NCBI GenBank assembly: GCA_950054485.1
Contig: CATLPD010000006.1
Span: 1-64,000, forward strand
Source: an uncultured Alphaproteobacteria bacterium
GTDB taxonomy: Bacteria; Pseudomonadota; Alphaproteobacteria; Micavibrionales; CSBR16-224
DNA length: 64,000 nt
Reading direction: 5' to 3'
In this document: one piece after another, positions 1 to 9,105 of the stretch
How the letters are laid out: each line of letters opens with the position of its first letter
Position numbering within the stretch: the first letter of the stretch is position 1
Notes under the pieces: model-generated
Database searches by the model: none
Seen by the model: the letters and a program-made list of their open reading frames with translations, nothing else
Told to the model about the DNA's origin: nothing
Position numbers and translations under genes: made by a program

Positions 1-2201
1 CAATTAGATGACGTATCCGATAGGTCTGCATAGCTACCTGCCGCACAGCCGTTAGATGTATTTGTTGCGGGCTGCGATGAATATGTACCGCCAAAGCTTG
101 CACAAGAACCGGCAACAGGCGGCGTAAAACAACCGGGCAGGTGATATAATCTGTACAGATTAAATTGACCAGGATTCGGATTTACAGGTGGTACAACTTG
201 CAAGCAAGAACCTGAAGAGAGAGGGCTAAATCCACTGCTGCTTACGTGTCCACCCACAAGCTCTTCGTAGTGCGGACTGTCGGCATCTTCATCCGTATAG
301 CCTGCACTTGTACAACCATTTGCACTTGTATGAACCGGAGCAGCAGTTGAACATGTTGGTCCTGGCTTGCTAGCGGTGCAAGGAGCGTTTGCTCCGCCGC
401 CCTGGCCAGTACACATCCATGCCCAACCTGTCCCAGTGTCTGTAACAGTCGGAGCTGTTCCTGTAGAAGCACAGAGGTTTGAGCTTGGAGCACTGGAGAA
501 CGTGCCGGAGTTCGCTGTACCGCAAGATCCCGCTATCATTTTAGGTGCAGAACAATTTTGGCTTGTGCCTACGCCAATACCATTACACGTCCAGGTCAAA
601 GTTGCGCCTGCATCCGTAACCGCAGTAGGCGTACCTGTTAAGCATCGCTGTCCTGCTGGAACAGCAGATGCACTTGAATAAGCGTTGCCATGGGCAGCAC
701 CACATGTACCGTTTTCATCCGTACCTGTCGGCGGAGCAGGACACGCTGGTGCCAGACTGGCCGAACAAGGCACACTTGATCCGCCATATGCACCAGTACA
801 TGTCCAGCTCCATGGACCTGCGCCGATCACCTCAGGCGAGCTGCCTGAAAAACAAAGTCCGACATTGTTAACTTCGGTAGCCGTCGCATAGCTATTCGTG
901 TGAGCAGCGCCACAAACACCGTCGATAATTCTGTTTGCGCTACAGCTTACATTGTTTGCAGGGTCGCTTGATGGCGTTCCGTAACAAGACCAGTTCCAGG
1001 CGTTTGGCCCGAAAACGACGCCCGGCGTACCGCTGGAACAAAGATTTGTTGTCGGTGCAGAAGCGTAATCCTGACCGTCCGCGCTGCCGCAAGATGCGAT
1101 AATACGCAGTTTCGCCGTACAAGCATCATCTGTTGCCGTTACAAGAGTTCCTGAGTTATCTTGACCGTCCAAGCCTTCGCAGACCCAATTCCATGGGCCT
1201 GATCCACCGACAGCGGTCGGTACACCGCGCTGGCACAATTCAGTCGGATTTGGTGGCGACGCTGTAGGAGGGGCTGTTAAATAATAAGCATTTGCATCTG
1301 TGGCATCCCCGCAAAGTCCGTTCACAACAGGAGGATCGGGAATTTCACCCTGACACAATTGAATATTAACAGGGTAACAGGCTTTTTCTACATCGAGAAA
1401 ACCCGGTGAGTTTTCAATAAAATTTTTATAATCTTTAAATGCATTGGGATCTGGCGGGAAAGGACCTGACGGTACCATCAATGATTTACCTGGCTGACCA
1501 CCACCTATATTTCTTTTGAAGTAGATTAATTCTGAGTCAGGATCACCGGGACGTTTATACACGAAATACCCACCTGGGTTATCTGTGGCTTTAGGCATTT
1601 TAAACATGTCGTCATCAGTATCCCCGGATATACCACGTGTGCCATTCGCTACCTGATTATTACCATTATAGTTTATGGAACAATATGATTTGTTAGGATC
1701 ACCAGATGTAGGTCCTTCAATACATGAACTGTCATGTGCAAGGACCTGATTGCCTGCATCTGAAATATGTCTTGGACTTGTTAAAGAAACAGGCAGGCAG
1801 GTATAGTTGATAGTGCCGGGATAGAAACAGACTTCAAGGGCTGACCAGCATTGGTCAGCAGTCGCTTCATCCAAAATCCAGCCGCCATTTGGATAAGAAG
1901 AAGAATACCCCATACATCTGTATTTAACGCTTACTGTTGAAGGCACAAAACTAGCAGCAGGGCAGGTAATATTAGGGTTGCTACCGTCACATATATCAAT
2001 ATCTGAAAGCCCAGGGGTGGCTGTGATTTGAATAGTCGTGCCGACACGGTGGTATTCATCAGCGGGAAGCTCGACAGTATTGTGCGTGATATTCTCTACG
2101 GTTTCACCAGCCGAAGCTTTATGTGACAATGTGCCGTTCAGGAACAAAAAAGCGCAACATAAAAAGAACAATACAAAAAATTTATGATTTTTATTTCGCA
2201 C
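1..2201 (-). CDS. Large secreted Cys-rich repeat protein, C-terminus truncated by the left window edge (GTG start at 2201)
   Basis: My translation of the minus strand is open from GTG (2199-2201) to base 1, about 733 codons with no stop: MRNKNHKFFVLFFLCCAFLFLNGTLSHKASAGETVENITHN... RBS AAGGGGGG lies upstream. N-terminal hydrophobic signal peptide. Repeated modules CGxAxGxxYxSAP..LC..GTPxxV..GPWxWxCxG..G....CSA. Absent from the ORF track because it has no stop in the window. Confidence 0.88.
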   Translation of the reverse strand, partial: MRNKNHKFFVLFFLCCAFLFLNGTLSHKASAGETVENITHNTVELPADEYHRVGTTIQITATPGLSDIDICDGSNPNITCPAASFVPSTVSVKYRCMGYSSSYPNGGWILDEATADQCWSALEVCFYPGTINYTCLPVSLTSPRHISDAGNQVLAHDSSCIEGPTSGDPNKSYCSINYNGNNQVANGTRGISGDTDDDMFKMPKATDNPGGYFVYKRPGDPDSELIYFKRNIGGGQPGKSLMVPSGPFPPDPNAFKDYKNFIENSPGFLDVEKACYPVNIQLCQGEIPDPPVVNGLCGDATDANAYYLTAPPTASPPNPTELCQRGVPTAVGGSGPWNWVCEGLDGQDNSGTLVTATDDACTAKLRIIASCGSADGQDYASAPTTNLCSSGTPGVVFGPNAWNWSCYGTPSSDPANNVSCSANRIIDGVCGAAHTNSYATATEVNNVGLCFSGSSPEVIGAGPWSWTCTGAYGGSSVPCSASLAPACPAPPTGTDENGTCGAAHGNAYSSASAVPAGQRCLTGTPTAVTDAGATLTWTCNGIGVGTSQNCSAPKMIAGSCGTANSGTFSSAPSSNLCASTGTAPTVTDTGTGWAWMCTGQGGGANAPCTASKPGPTCSTAAPVHTSANGCTSAGYTDEDADSPHYEELVGGHVSSSGFSPLSSGSCLQVVPPVNPNPGQFNLYRLYHLPGCFTPPVAGSCASFGGTYSSQPATNTSNGCAAGSYADLSDTSSN
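30..1330 (-). repeat. About five to six tandem ~55-65 aa Cys/Trp modules inside the truncated protein
   Basis: Aligned modules: ASCGSADGQDYASAPTTNLCSSGTPGVVFGPNAWNWSCYG..VSCSAN / GVCGAAHTNSYATATEVNNVGLCFSGSSPEVIGAGPWSWTCTGAYGGSSVPCSAS / GTCGAAHGNAYSSASAVPAGQRCLTGTPTAVTDAGATLTWTCNG..QNCSAP / GSCGTANSGTFSSAPSSNLCASTGTAPTVTDTGTGWAWMCTGQGGGANAPCTAS. Confidence 0.8.
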
Positions 2202-2301
2202 GATGGCCCCCCTTAGGCACGTGAATACAATTTATCACTTTAATTATATCAAAAAAGAATAAAAATTGGTTAAATTTTGACAGAAATCAAGTTTATTTTA
2301 C

Positions 2302-2327
2302 AAAAAAAAGGGAGGGCAAGCCCTCCC
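2302..2327 (-). terminator. Rho-independent terminator of the VWA-Hint gene
   Basis: GGGAGGGC-aa-GCCCTCCC perfect stem; on the minus strand it is followed by TTTTTTTT. Confidence 0.9.
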
Positions 2328-2333
2328 GAAATT

Positions 2334-4121
2334 CTAGTTTTTATTAACATCAAGAGCAGGCTCTTTATACAATATGTTTTCAAATTGTTCGTATGTATAG
2401 CTTCCCTCGGGGATTGGCGGACTGATGGTCATGTTACCGACGCGCATACCATTTGCGACATAGCTGTGCGAGTTTTCAACGGTGATATTATAAACCATTT
2501 CTGTGGGCCCTGAAACAAGAGGCCCGCGGGCTTTCAGGCTACCATCATCCATAACAAGCATTGTGTCATCTGTCATGTCCTCAAGGGCCAGCATTTCGCC
2601 ATCACCGGTCATAAATTTATGGCCGCCTGTTACATATGTGCCAAACAAATCATATGTATCTTTAACGCCGGTTTCAAAAACATGCGTTACACGTTGGGGT
2701 TTCAATTCACTGTTTGCTGACGCTTTGTCAAAAGCCATGACCATATCATCAACTTGTAATTCATTGATGTTTTTAAATGTGCCATCGGCCATCAAAACCG
2801 CAGTATTAGCAGCGAAACACCCTGACCCACCAGCCCCACCAGCCCCACCGCCGCTACCGTTATAGACATTAATCGGTGTTGTAGGCCCTTGAGTCGTGTA
2901 GGTGTAGGTTCCCGGTGCCGTGTTGCAGGCGTTATAAGCAAGAGAGTCTACAATGTTATTCAAAGAGCTGAATTCAACGTTAAACAAAGTCGTTCCAGGT
3001 GATTTTATTTGATCCATCTGGGTTTTGTCAAAGTTACCGATGGCGACACTTAAAATCTTGTAACCGCCATCTTTCAGGATTTGAGCGGAGCCGATAGGGT
3101 CACCGCCCGAGATACCATCACTGATCAAAATAACCGTTTTGCTGTTACCGTTATTATTTAAAGGTACAAGCATATTGGCGCCCCCGTGCAGTCCCGCATC
3201 GATATATGTACCGGCACCGACATATGTCATAGCATCAACGGCGCTTTTAAAGCTGGCGACGTTGCTTGTCGGGGAAATAGAATGGTTAAATGTAGTGGAG
3301 AATTTGGCTAAACCAATACTATCATTAGCTGTTAATGCCAACCTATCCGTAAGGCTTTTTATGAATGTTTTGACTGTTGCAAAGTTTGTGGCGCCGATTG
3401 AGCCTGAGTCATCGACAACAAGCATAATATCTCGATCTGGGGCAGTGTTACAATCTACTATAGGCTGAAGGAAGGCAGAACACGATGCAGGTGCCAAACC
3501 TGTGCTCGTTGAGCATGTCCATGACCAGTCACCATCAGGCGTCGTGCTGACCGGTGATGCAGAACCTGTATCACATAAGATTGACCCACTTGGTGCCGTG
3601 CTTCGGAGTGTTCCATTAGCTGTGCCGCATACGCCGTCTGTTGTTGTGGCCGGACGATCAGCTGTACAATTTGCATCGCTTCCGCCAACCCCGCTTAGAC
3701 AACGCCAACGCCATTCAGGAACCGTTTCAGAATCATCTGATGAGTCCTCCTGAAAGGTACCGGATAAACAGCCAGTTTCGCTATCTAGCGCCGGCTGTGA
3801 AACATAACTGTTCGGATAAACAACACATTGCGCCGATGTTGTTGAAGTACCACAGTTATCTGCGCTACAATTTACCGGTGCGGCGGCGTTGGACCCTGTA
3901 CACGTCCATACCCATCTGTTGGTACCACCATTTAATGTAGCCGAAGAGGGGACGCCACGATTACACATTGCAGCCGAGTTTGTGGGCGCATCACCATATT
4001 CCTGTCCGTTAGCGCTTCCGCATTGTGCGGCTACACCCTGAGCGTTAAGACTGTGCGGTGTCAGCAACATCAGACAAACAGCTATAAAACTGAATATGAA
4101 ACAATTTCGAAATTTATTCAT
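2334..4121 (-). CDS. Secreted protein: Cys/Trp modules + von Willebrand factor A domain + Gly-rich linker + Hint (hedgehog/intein) domain
   Basis: 595 aa. Signal peptide. VWA MIDAS VVDDSGSIG, GTYIDAG, ILISDG. Linker GGGAGGAGGSG. Hint blocks CFAANTAVLMADGTFKNINELQVDDMVMAFD, VTGGHKFMT, VYNITVENSHSYVANGMRVGN. Confidence 0.88.
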   Translation of the reverse strand: MNKFRNCFIFSFIAVCLMLLTPHSLNAQGVAAQCGSANGQEYGDAPTNSAAMCNRGVPSSATLNGGTNRWVWTCTGSNAAAPVNCSADNCGTSTTSAQCVVYPNSYVSQPALDSETGCLSGTFQEDSSDDSETVPEWRWRCLSGVGGSDANCTADRPATTTDGVCGTANGTLRSTAPSGSILCDTGSASPVSTTPDGDWSWTCSTSTGLAPASCSAFLQPIVDCNTAPDRDIMLVVDDSGSIGATNFATVKTFIKSLTDRLALTANDSIGLAKFSTTFNHSISPTSNVASFKSAVDAMTYVGAGTYIDAGLHGGANMLVPLNNNGNSKTVILISDGISGGDPIGSAQILKDGGYKILSVAIGNFDKTQMDQIKSPGTTLFNVEFSSLNNIVDSLAYNACNTAPGTYTYTTQGPTTPINVYNGSGGGAGGAGGSGCFAANTAVLMADGTFKNINELQVDDMVMAFDKASANSELKPQRVTHVFETGVKDTYDLFGTYVTGGHKFMTGDGEMLALEDMTDDTMLVMDDGSLKARGPLVSGPTEMVYNITVENSHSYVANGMRVGNMTISPPIPEGSYTYEQFENILYKEPALDVNKN

Positions 4122-4253
4122 GATTTTGGCCCCTAAATAATCTCTGCGTCGTCACGCAAATACAATATATCACTCTAAGTATATCTAAAAAAAATAAAAA
4201 AACGTTAAAATTTTAAAAATATACAAATAAATCTATTGCGTTATGATGCCCAT

Positions 4254-5105
4254 ATGAAAAGCGATCAGACATTAATAGAGGTCTATAGAGATATTAAATC
4301 CGCTCTGCAGGATGTATCCGATCAGGCTGATGTTGAGGCTGTCTATATTATAACGCATGTTCTTGGTTTAAAACGCGAGGACATTGTGCTTTCGCCAGGA
4401 TCATTTGTAGAAAACGAAAAGGCAGACTTAATAAAGGAAATCCTGGGGTGTAGAAAAACGGGACGCCCATTGTCGAACATATTTGGTGAAAAAGAATTCT
4501 GGGGGCGTGTCTTTAAAACGACATCGGACACGCTTGACCCGCGTGCGGATAGTGAAACGCTTATTCGGGCCGCAAAAGAATTTTTTCCGGATCGGAGTGC
4601 CCCTTTAGAAATGCTGGATATTGGAACCGGTACAGGATGTTTAATTGTGACCTTGTTGTGTGAATATCAAAATGCAAAGGGAACAGCGATTGATATTTCG
4701 AAACCTGCTATTGATATTGCAAAGGCGAACGCACAAAAGTACGGGGCGGAAAAGCGCATTGAGATCATTCAACAAAGCTGGGCCGATCTGGCGAGTAATA
4801 AGAAATATGATCTGGTGATTTCAAACCCGCCATATATATCCCGTGATGAAGAACTGGAAAAAAGCGTAACCGGTTATGATCCGCATGTTGCGCTTTATGC
4901 TGATCATAATGGTTTGAAAGCTTATGAGGAAATATCCGATATATTGCCAAACATATTGAACGACGATGGCATAGCTGTTTTTGAAATCGGTCTAACGCAG
5001 GCAAATGATGTTACAAGAATTTTTGAAAAAGCTGGGATGGTTAGAAAGTCTCTTTTTCAAGATCTTGCGAAGCGAGATCGTTGTTTAGTTTTTACAAAAG
5101 CATAA
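4254..5105 (+). CDS. prmC: Peptide chain release factor N5-glutamine methyltransferase
   Basis: LDIGTGTGCLIVTLL SAM motif and VISNPPYI motif. The track start (TTG 4236) is probably too early; ATG at 4254 is preferred. Confidence 0.9.
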   Translation: MKSDQTLIEVYRDIKSALQDVSDQADVEAVYIITHVLGLKREDIVLSPGSFVENEKADLIKEILGCRKTGRPLSNIFGEKEFWGRVFKTTSDTLDPRADSETLIRAAKEFFPDRSAPLEMLDIGTGTGCLIVTLLCEYQNAKGTAIDISKPAIDIAKANAQKYGAEKRIEIIQQSWADLASNKKYDLVISNPPYISRDEELEKSVTGYDPHVALYADHNGLKAYEEISDILPNILNDDGIAVFEIGLTQANDVTRIFEKAGMVRKSLFQDLAKRDRCLVFTKA

Positions 5106-5317
5106 AAAATTAAAAAAAACTTAATTTGGCTATTGATCTAGAATCCGAGGTCTGGCACACTTATTAAGTCTTTCGAAAATAACAAGCGAAGTAAAAAAAT
5201 ATTTTTGGAGGGCCATAGTCGGCAAATGGGGCGTTATGTATACATGGCGTAAAATAAAAACAAAGCCGGGTATGTTTAGGGGAAAAAAGAAAAAAGCAAT
5301 GAATCGGAGCCATCAAG

Positions 5318-5707
5318 ATGAGACACAATAACAATTCCCGCCGTTCGCGGGGACGCGGCGGTAGTAATAACCGTAAATCAAGCAATCCAAAAATGCAGAC
5401 CTTTGACAGCAATGGCCCTGACGTACGTATTCGCGGCAATGCTTATCAAATCACAGAGAAATATATTACGCTGGCGCGTGATGCATCGTCTGCCGGTGAT
5501 GCGATTTTGGCGGAAAGCTATTATCAACATGCAGAACACTACCAACGTATGATCAACGAATTTTCAACAGCTGCTGATAAAACAGACGAAAAGACAGAAA
5601 CTCCACAAGTTGACAGCAATAACAATGATGCAGTTGCTGACCAAGATAAACCGGCCCCGAAGAAAAGGGCACCTCGCGCAAAAAAGCCCCAGACGGTTGA
5701 TGCGTAA
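5318..5707 (+). CDS. DUF4167 domain-containing protein
   Basis: RNNNSRRSRGRGGSNNRKSSNPKMQTFDSNGPDVRIRGNAYQITEKYITLARDASSAGDAILAESYYQHAEHYQRMINE, typical of the alphaproteobacterial family. Confidence 0.85.
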   Translation: MRHNNNSRRSRGRGGSNNRKSSNPKMQTFDSNGPDVRIRGNAYQITEKYITLARDASSAGDAILAESYYQHAEHYQRMINEFSTAADKTDEKTETPQVDSNNNDAVADQDKPAPKKRAPRAKKPQTVDA

Positions 5708-5739
5708 GAATAACGGGTTAACCGTAGTGGTTTAAAAAG

Positions 5740-5762
5740 CGCCGGCCATTGGCCGGTGTTTT
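5740..5762 (+). terminator. Rho-independent terminator after DUF4167 gene
   Basis: CGCCGGCC-att-GGCCGGTG followed by TTTT. Confidence 0.75.
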
Positions 5763-5813
5763 GCTGTTTGAAAAGTTTTTTATTTTTTAAGCTCTTACAG
5801 ATATAATGAAATC

Positions 5814-6521
5814 ATGAAAAATGAATCCGGAAATGTTCTGTTTTTGATTTTAATCGGGGTGGTATTATATGCGGCCCTCAGCTTTATGATGACCAGATCG
5901 GATACAAATAACAATCTGGATGCGCAGAAAATCAATGCAACGGCCAATCAACTTATCCAATATGGCGCTGATGTGCGTCAAGGTGTAGCCAGAGTCCGTG
6001 GCCAAAATGGATGTGCAATTGAACAAATCAGTTTTGATCCTGCCCCCTATGATGGCAGTTATCAAAGTGGTTATTACAATAATCCAAATAGTCCAAGCGA
6101 AAAAAGCTGTCACGTATTTCATCCGGACGGTGGAAATGTCGAGTACAAAGCGGCAGAGTGGCAAGACAAGCTTTCATTAACAAGTGAAACTATGTTTAGA
6201 ATTACGGGAGAGGCGGGTCTACATGGCGTGGGTACTTTCAATTGCAGTGGCGCAAGCTGTAAAGATATATATATTAATGTAATTGCTCCGAAATCATCAA
6301 CTGATGACCTTTGTGTTCAATATAACAGAATTTTAAAAAATGATGCGCTTATCCCAACTCTTACCAGAGGTGGTGGATTAGGTGGAGGCTATAAAGGAAG
6401 TTTTGGCACCACTACCCAAAATTTCTTCTTTTCTGAAGCAAGTGGTTTAAAGGCCTATTGTTTTAATTATACTGCAGACACAACACTTAATAAATTTATA
6501 TACGTTCTGGTTGAGCGATAA
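5814..6521 (+). CDS. Pseudopilin-like protein, paralogous to 21916..22617
   Basis: N-terminus MKNESGNVLFLILIGVVLYAALSFMMTRS (short leader, G-N, hydrophobic helix); conserved Cys positions and C-terminal IYVLVER shared with 21916..22617. Confidence 0.6.
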   Translation: MKNESGNVLFLILIGVVLYAALSFMMTRSDTNNNLDAQKINATANQLIQYGADVRQGVARVRGQNGCAIEQISFDPAPYDGSYQSGYYNNPNSPSEKSCHVFHPDGGNVEYKAAEWQDKLSLTSETMFRITGEAGLHGVGTFNCSGASCKDIYINVIAPKSSTDDLCVQYNRILKNDALIPTLTRGGGLGGGYKGSFGTTTQNFFFSEASGLKAYCFNYTADTTLNKFIYVLVER

Positions 6522-6523
6522 AC

Positions 6524-9040
6524 TTATCCCGCCTGTTTCATCTGAATATCAGCATCAATCTTGATGTTATCATGCTCGGTCTCTGTATTCGCTGCGGCAT
6601 ATTCGATATTTTCCGCCAAGGTGGCAGAAGCGATCAATTGTTCCAGCGAAATAACCGTATCTTTCAGCCCCGCATCCGAAACATCAATCGTCAGTTTATC
6701 AAGGCGCTGGTTTTGTGAAACCTGTGCCTGTGTGCGCAGGGCGCGAACACCATGCAGGATGTTCAGAACAAGTTTCATATCCGCCTCGGCTTTTTCATCC
6801 AATGCGGAATTGTTAAAGCCCGGCCATTTTGATATATGCAGGGATACGCTGTTTTCGTATTCCTTAAAGACGCGCTGATAAATGCCTTCGGTGACAAACG
6901 GCAGGAAGGGGGCAAACAGCCCGACAACGCCGCGCAGCACTTCATATAAAGTTGCCTGCGATGATGCAATCACAGCATCATCATATTTTTCAGGGTTCCA
7001 GAAACGTTCTTTGACAATTTCAATGTAGTTATCACACAGGGTCTGCCAGAAGAATTTTTCCAACGCCTCACGTGCGGTCGCATAATCATATTGCTCGAAG
7101 GCATCTGTCATACGTTTGATCAAACGGTTTAATTGTGACAGTACCCAACGGTCTTCAACCGTGCGATCGGCAATAGCGGGGCGGTCAACCGATGGATCAT
7201 ATCCCTCCAGCTGCATCGTGCAGAAACGCGCAACGTTCCAAAGTTTTACAACGATCTTGCGACCGGCTTTGACATCTTTCTCATGGAAGCGCAAATCCTG
7301 GCCCAGACGCGATCCTGCAGCCCAATAACGCAAAGCATCGGCCCCATATTTATCTGTGACAGCTGATGGCACATATCGGTTATAGCCATCTTTGTCCGTA
7401 TGGCTTTCAAGATCACGTTTTGAAATCTTTTTGCCTTGTTCGTTCAATCCCCAGCCGGAGATCATAACGGTTTTCCATGGCAAGGAATCAAAATGATCGT
7501 TTGCCTTGATCAATGTATAAAACAACCATGTACGGATAATTTCAAAGGCTTGCACGCGCAAAGACATCGGAAAGATTTTATCCATGCTGCCTTTCCAACC
7601 GTCGATGCCGGCCCAGTTGGCATTGATCAACGGGGTCAGCGATGACGTCATCCATGTATCCATCACATCGCTTTCAGGAACAATCGTCATACCGGCGTAT
7701 TTTTCCTGCGCCCATTTTGGTGGTTCGGTTTCAAGCGGGTCAATCGGCAAATCAGATTCTTCCGGCAGGATTACTTCGCCCGTCTCTTGAACGTACCAAA
7801 CAGGGAACGGAACCCCATAAAAACGTTGGCGTGAAATATTCCAGTCGTACTTCAGCCCTTCAATCCAATGTTGCAGGCGGATCTTCATGTGCTCAGGGAA
7901 CCATTCCAGTTCGTTCATGCGCTTAAGTAATTCTTCTTCACGGCCCAGAACTTTAATGAACCATTGTGGCTCCATCACGAATTCAACAGGCTCGCCCGAA
8001 CGTTCACCAACTGAAACTTTCTGTTCAACTTTCTTTTCGTCAGTGATCAGGTCCAGTTCTTTTAAATCTTTGACGATATGGCTGCGCGCTTCGATTGATT
8101 GCGTGCCTTCGTATTTACCGGCAAGGGCTGTCATTTTACCATGGCGGTCAATCGCGATGCGGGTGTCCAATCCATCCAGCTTCCATTTTTTGACATCTTC
8201 ACCATCACCGAATGTACAGCACATCATCAGACCTGTTCCGAATTCAGGGTCGACGTCTTCAGATGTTTTGATATCAACCTGATGTTCAAACATCGGCACG
8301 ACGGCTTTTTGTCCGGCCAGATGTTTATAGCGGTCGTCTGATGGGTTAAAATAAAGCGCCACACAGGCAGGAATAAGCTCGGGGCGTGTGGTTGAAATAA
8401 TCAGCGGCGTCCCATCAGGTGCGCTGAATTTGATGTCATACATTTTTCCTTTGCGATCCAGAGTTTCCAGATCTGCCTGCGCCAGCGCAGTGTCCAGTTG
8501 CGTATCCCAAAGAACAGGTTCGTCAGAACGGTAAACCAATCCCTTGTTATATAGGTCAATAAACGACTTTTGCGCTGTAATGCGGCAATGTTCGTTGATA
8601 GTTGAATATTTCAGGCTCCAGTCTACAGACAGGCCAAGGCCGCGCCACAGGTCTTCATAAACTTCGCCGCCTTTGCGGGTTTCTTCAAGGCATAGTTTGC
8701 GGAAATCTTCGCGGCTGATTTTCTTTTTATTTACATTGTGCGTTTTTTCAACATAGCGTTCAGTCGGCAGGCCGTTATCATCAAAGCCCATCGGGTAAAA
8801 AATGTTAAAGCCCTGCATGCGTTTGTAACGCACCATAAATTCGGCCTGTGAATAAGACATGGCATGGCCGACATGTAGGTGTGATGCTGATACGTAGGGT
8901 GGGGGGGTGTCAATTGAGAATGTCTCTTTATCGCTATCGGGGTCATAGGTGTAAATACCGCTGTCATCCCAAAGGTCGCGCACCTCTTTTTCGATTTCTT
9001 CGTGTTCGTATCCGCCGCCGTCAATAACCTTAATCGCCAT
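6524..9040 (-). CDS. valS: Valyl-tRNA synthetase, archaeal/rickettsial-like
   Basis: HIGH-type motif HLHVGHAMSYSQAEFMVRYKRMQGFNIFYPMGFDDNGLPTERYVEK; KMSKS equivalent GKKISKRD; anticodon-binding domain. Confidence 0.92.
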   Translation of the reverse strand: MAIKVIDGGGYEHEEIEKEVRDLWDDSGIYTYDPDSDKETFSIDTPPPYVSASHLHVGHAMSYSQAEFMVRYKRMQGFNIFYPMGFDDNGLPTERYVEKTHNVNKKKISREDFRKLCLEETRKGGEVYEDLWRGLGLSVDWSLKYSTINEHCRITAQKSFIDLYNKGLVYRSDEPVLWDTQLDTALAQADLETLDRKGKMYDIKFSAPDGTPLIISTTRPELIPACVALYFNPSDDRYKHLAGQKAVVPMFEHQVDIKTSEDVDPEFGTGLMMCCTFGDGEDVKKWKLDGLDTRIAIDRHGKMTALAGKYEGTQSIEARSHIVKDLKELDLITDEKKVEQKVSVGERSGEPVEFVMEPQWFIKVLGREEELLKRMNELEWFPEHMKIRLQHWIEGLKYDWNISRQRFYGVPFPVWYVQETGEVILPEESDLPIDPLETEPPKWAQEKYAGMTIVPESDVMDTWMTSSLTPLINANWAGIDGWKGSMDKIFPMSLRVQAFEIIRTWLFYTLIKANDHFDSLPWKTVMISGWGLNEQGKKISKRDLESHTDKDGYNRYVPSAVTDKYGADALRYWAAGSRLGQDLRFHEKDVKAGRKIVVKLWNVARFCTMQLEGYDPSVDRPAIADRTVEDRWVLSQLNRLIKRMTDAFEQYDYATAREALEKFFWQTLCDNYIEIVKERFWNPEKYDDAVIASSQATLYEVLRGVVGLFAPFLPFVTEGIYQRVFKEYENSVSLHISKWPGFNNSALDEKAEADMKLVLNILHGVRALRTQAQVSQNQRLDKLTIDVSDAGLKDTVISLEQLIASATLAENIEYAAANTETEHDNIKIDADIQMKQAG

Positions 9041-9105
9041 GTCTATACCTTGTATTGTATTTTGAAACTGTCGCCCGTACTATAACAGAAAATGGGAGGA
9101 TTCCA

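Noticed and set aside
242-891. Short track ORFs (242..493 -, 367..681 +, 668..871 +, 685..891 +)
   Set aside because: All lie within the long minus-strand repeat protein in other frames.
8895-8925. Poly-G tract (ggtgggggggtgt) in valS as a possible phase-variable frameshift site
   Set aside because: The frame is intact, the tract encodes the conserved PPP before the HIGH motif, and phase variation of an essential gene is implausible.
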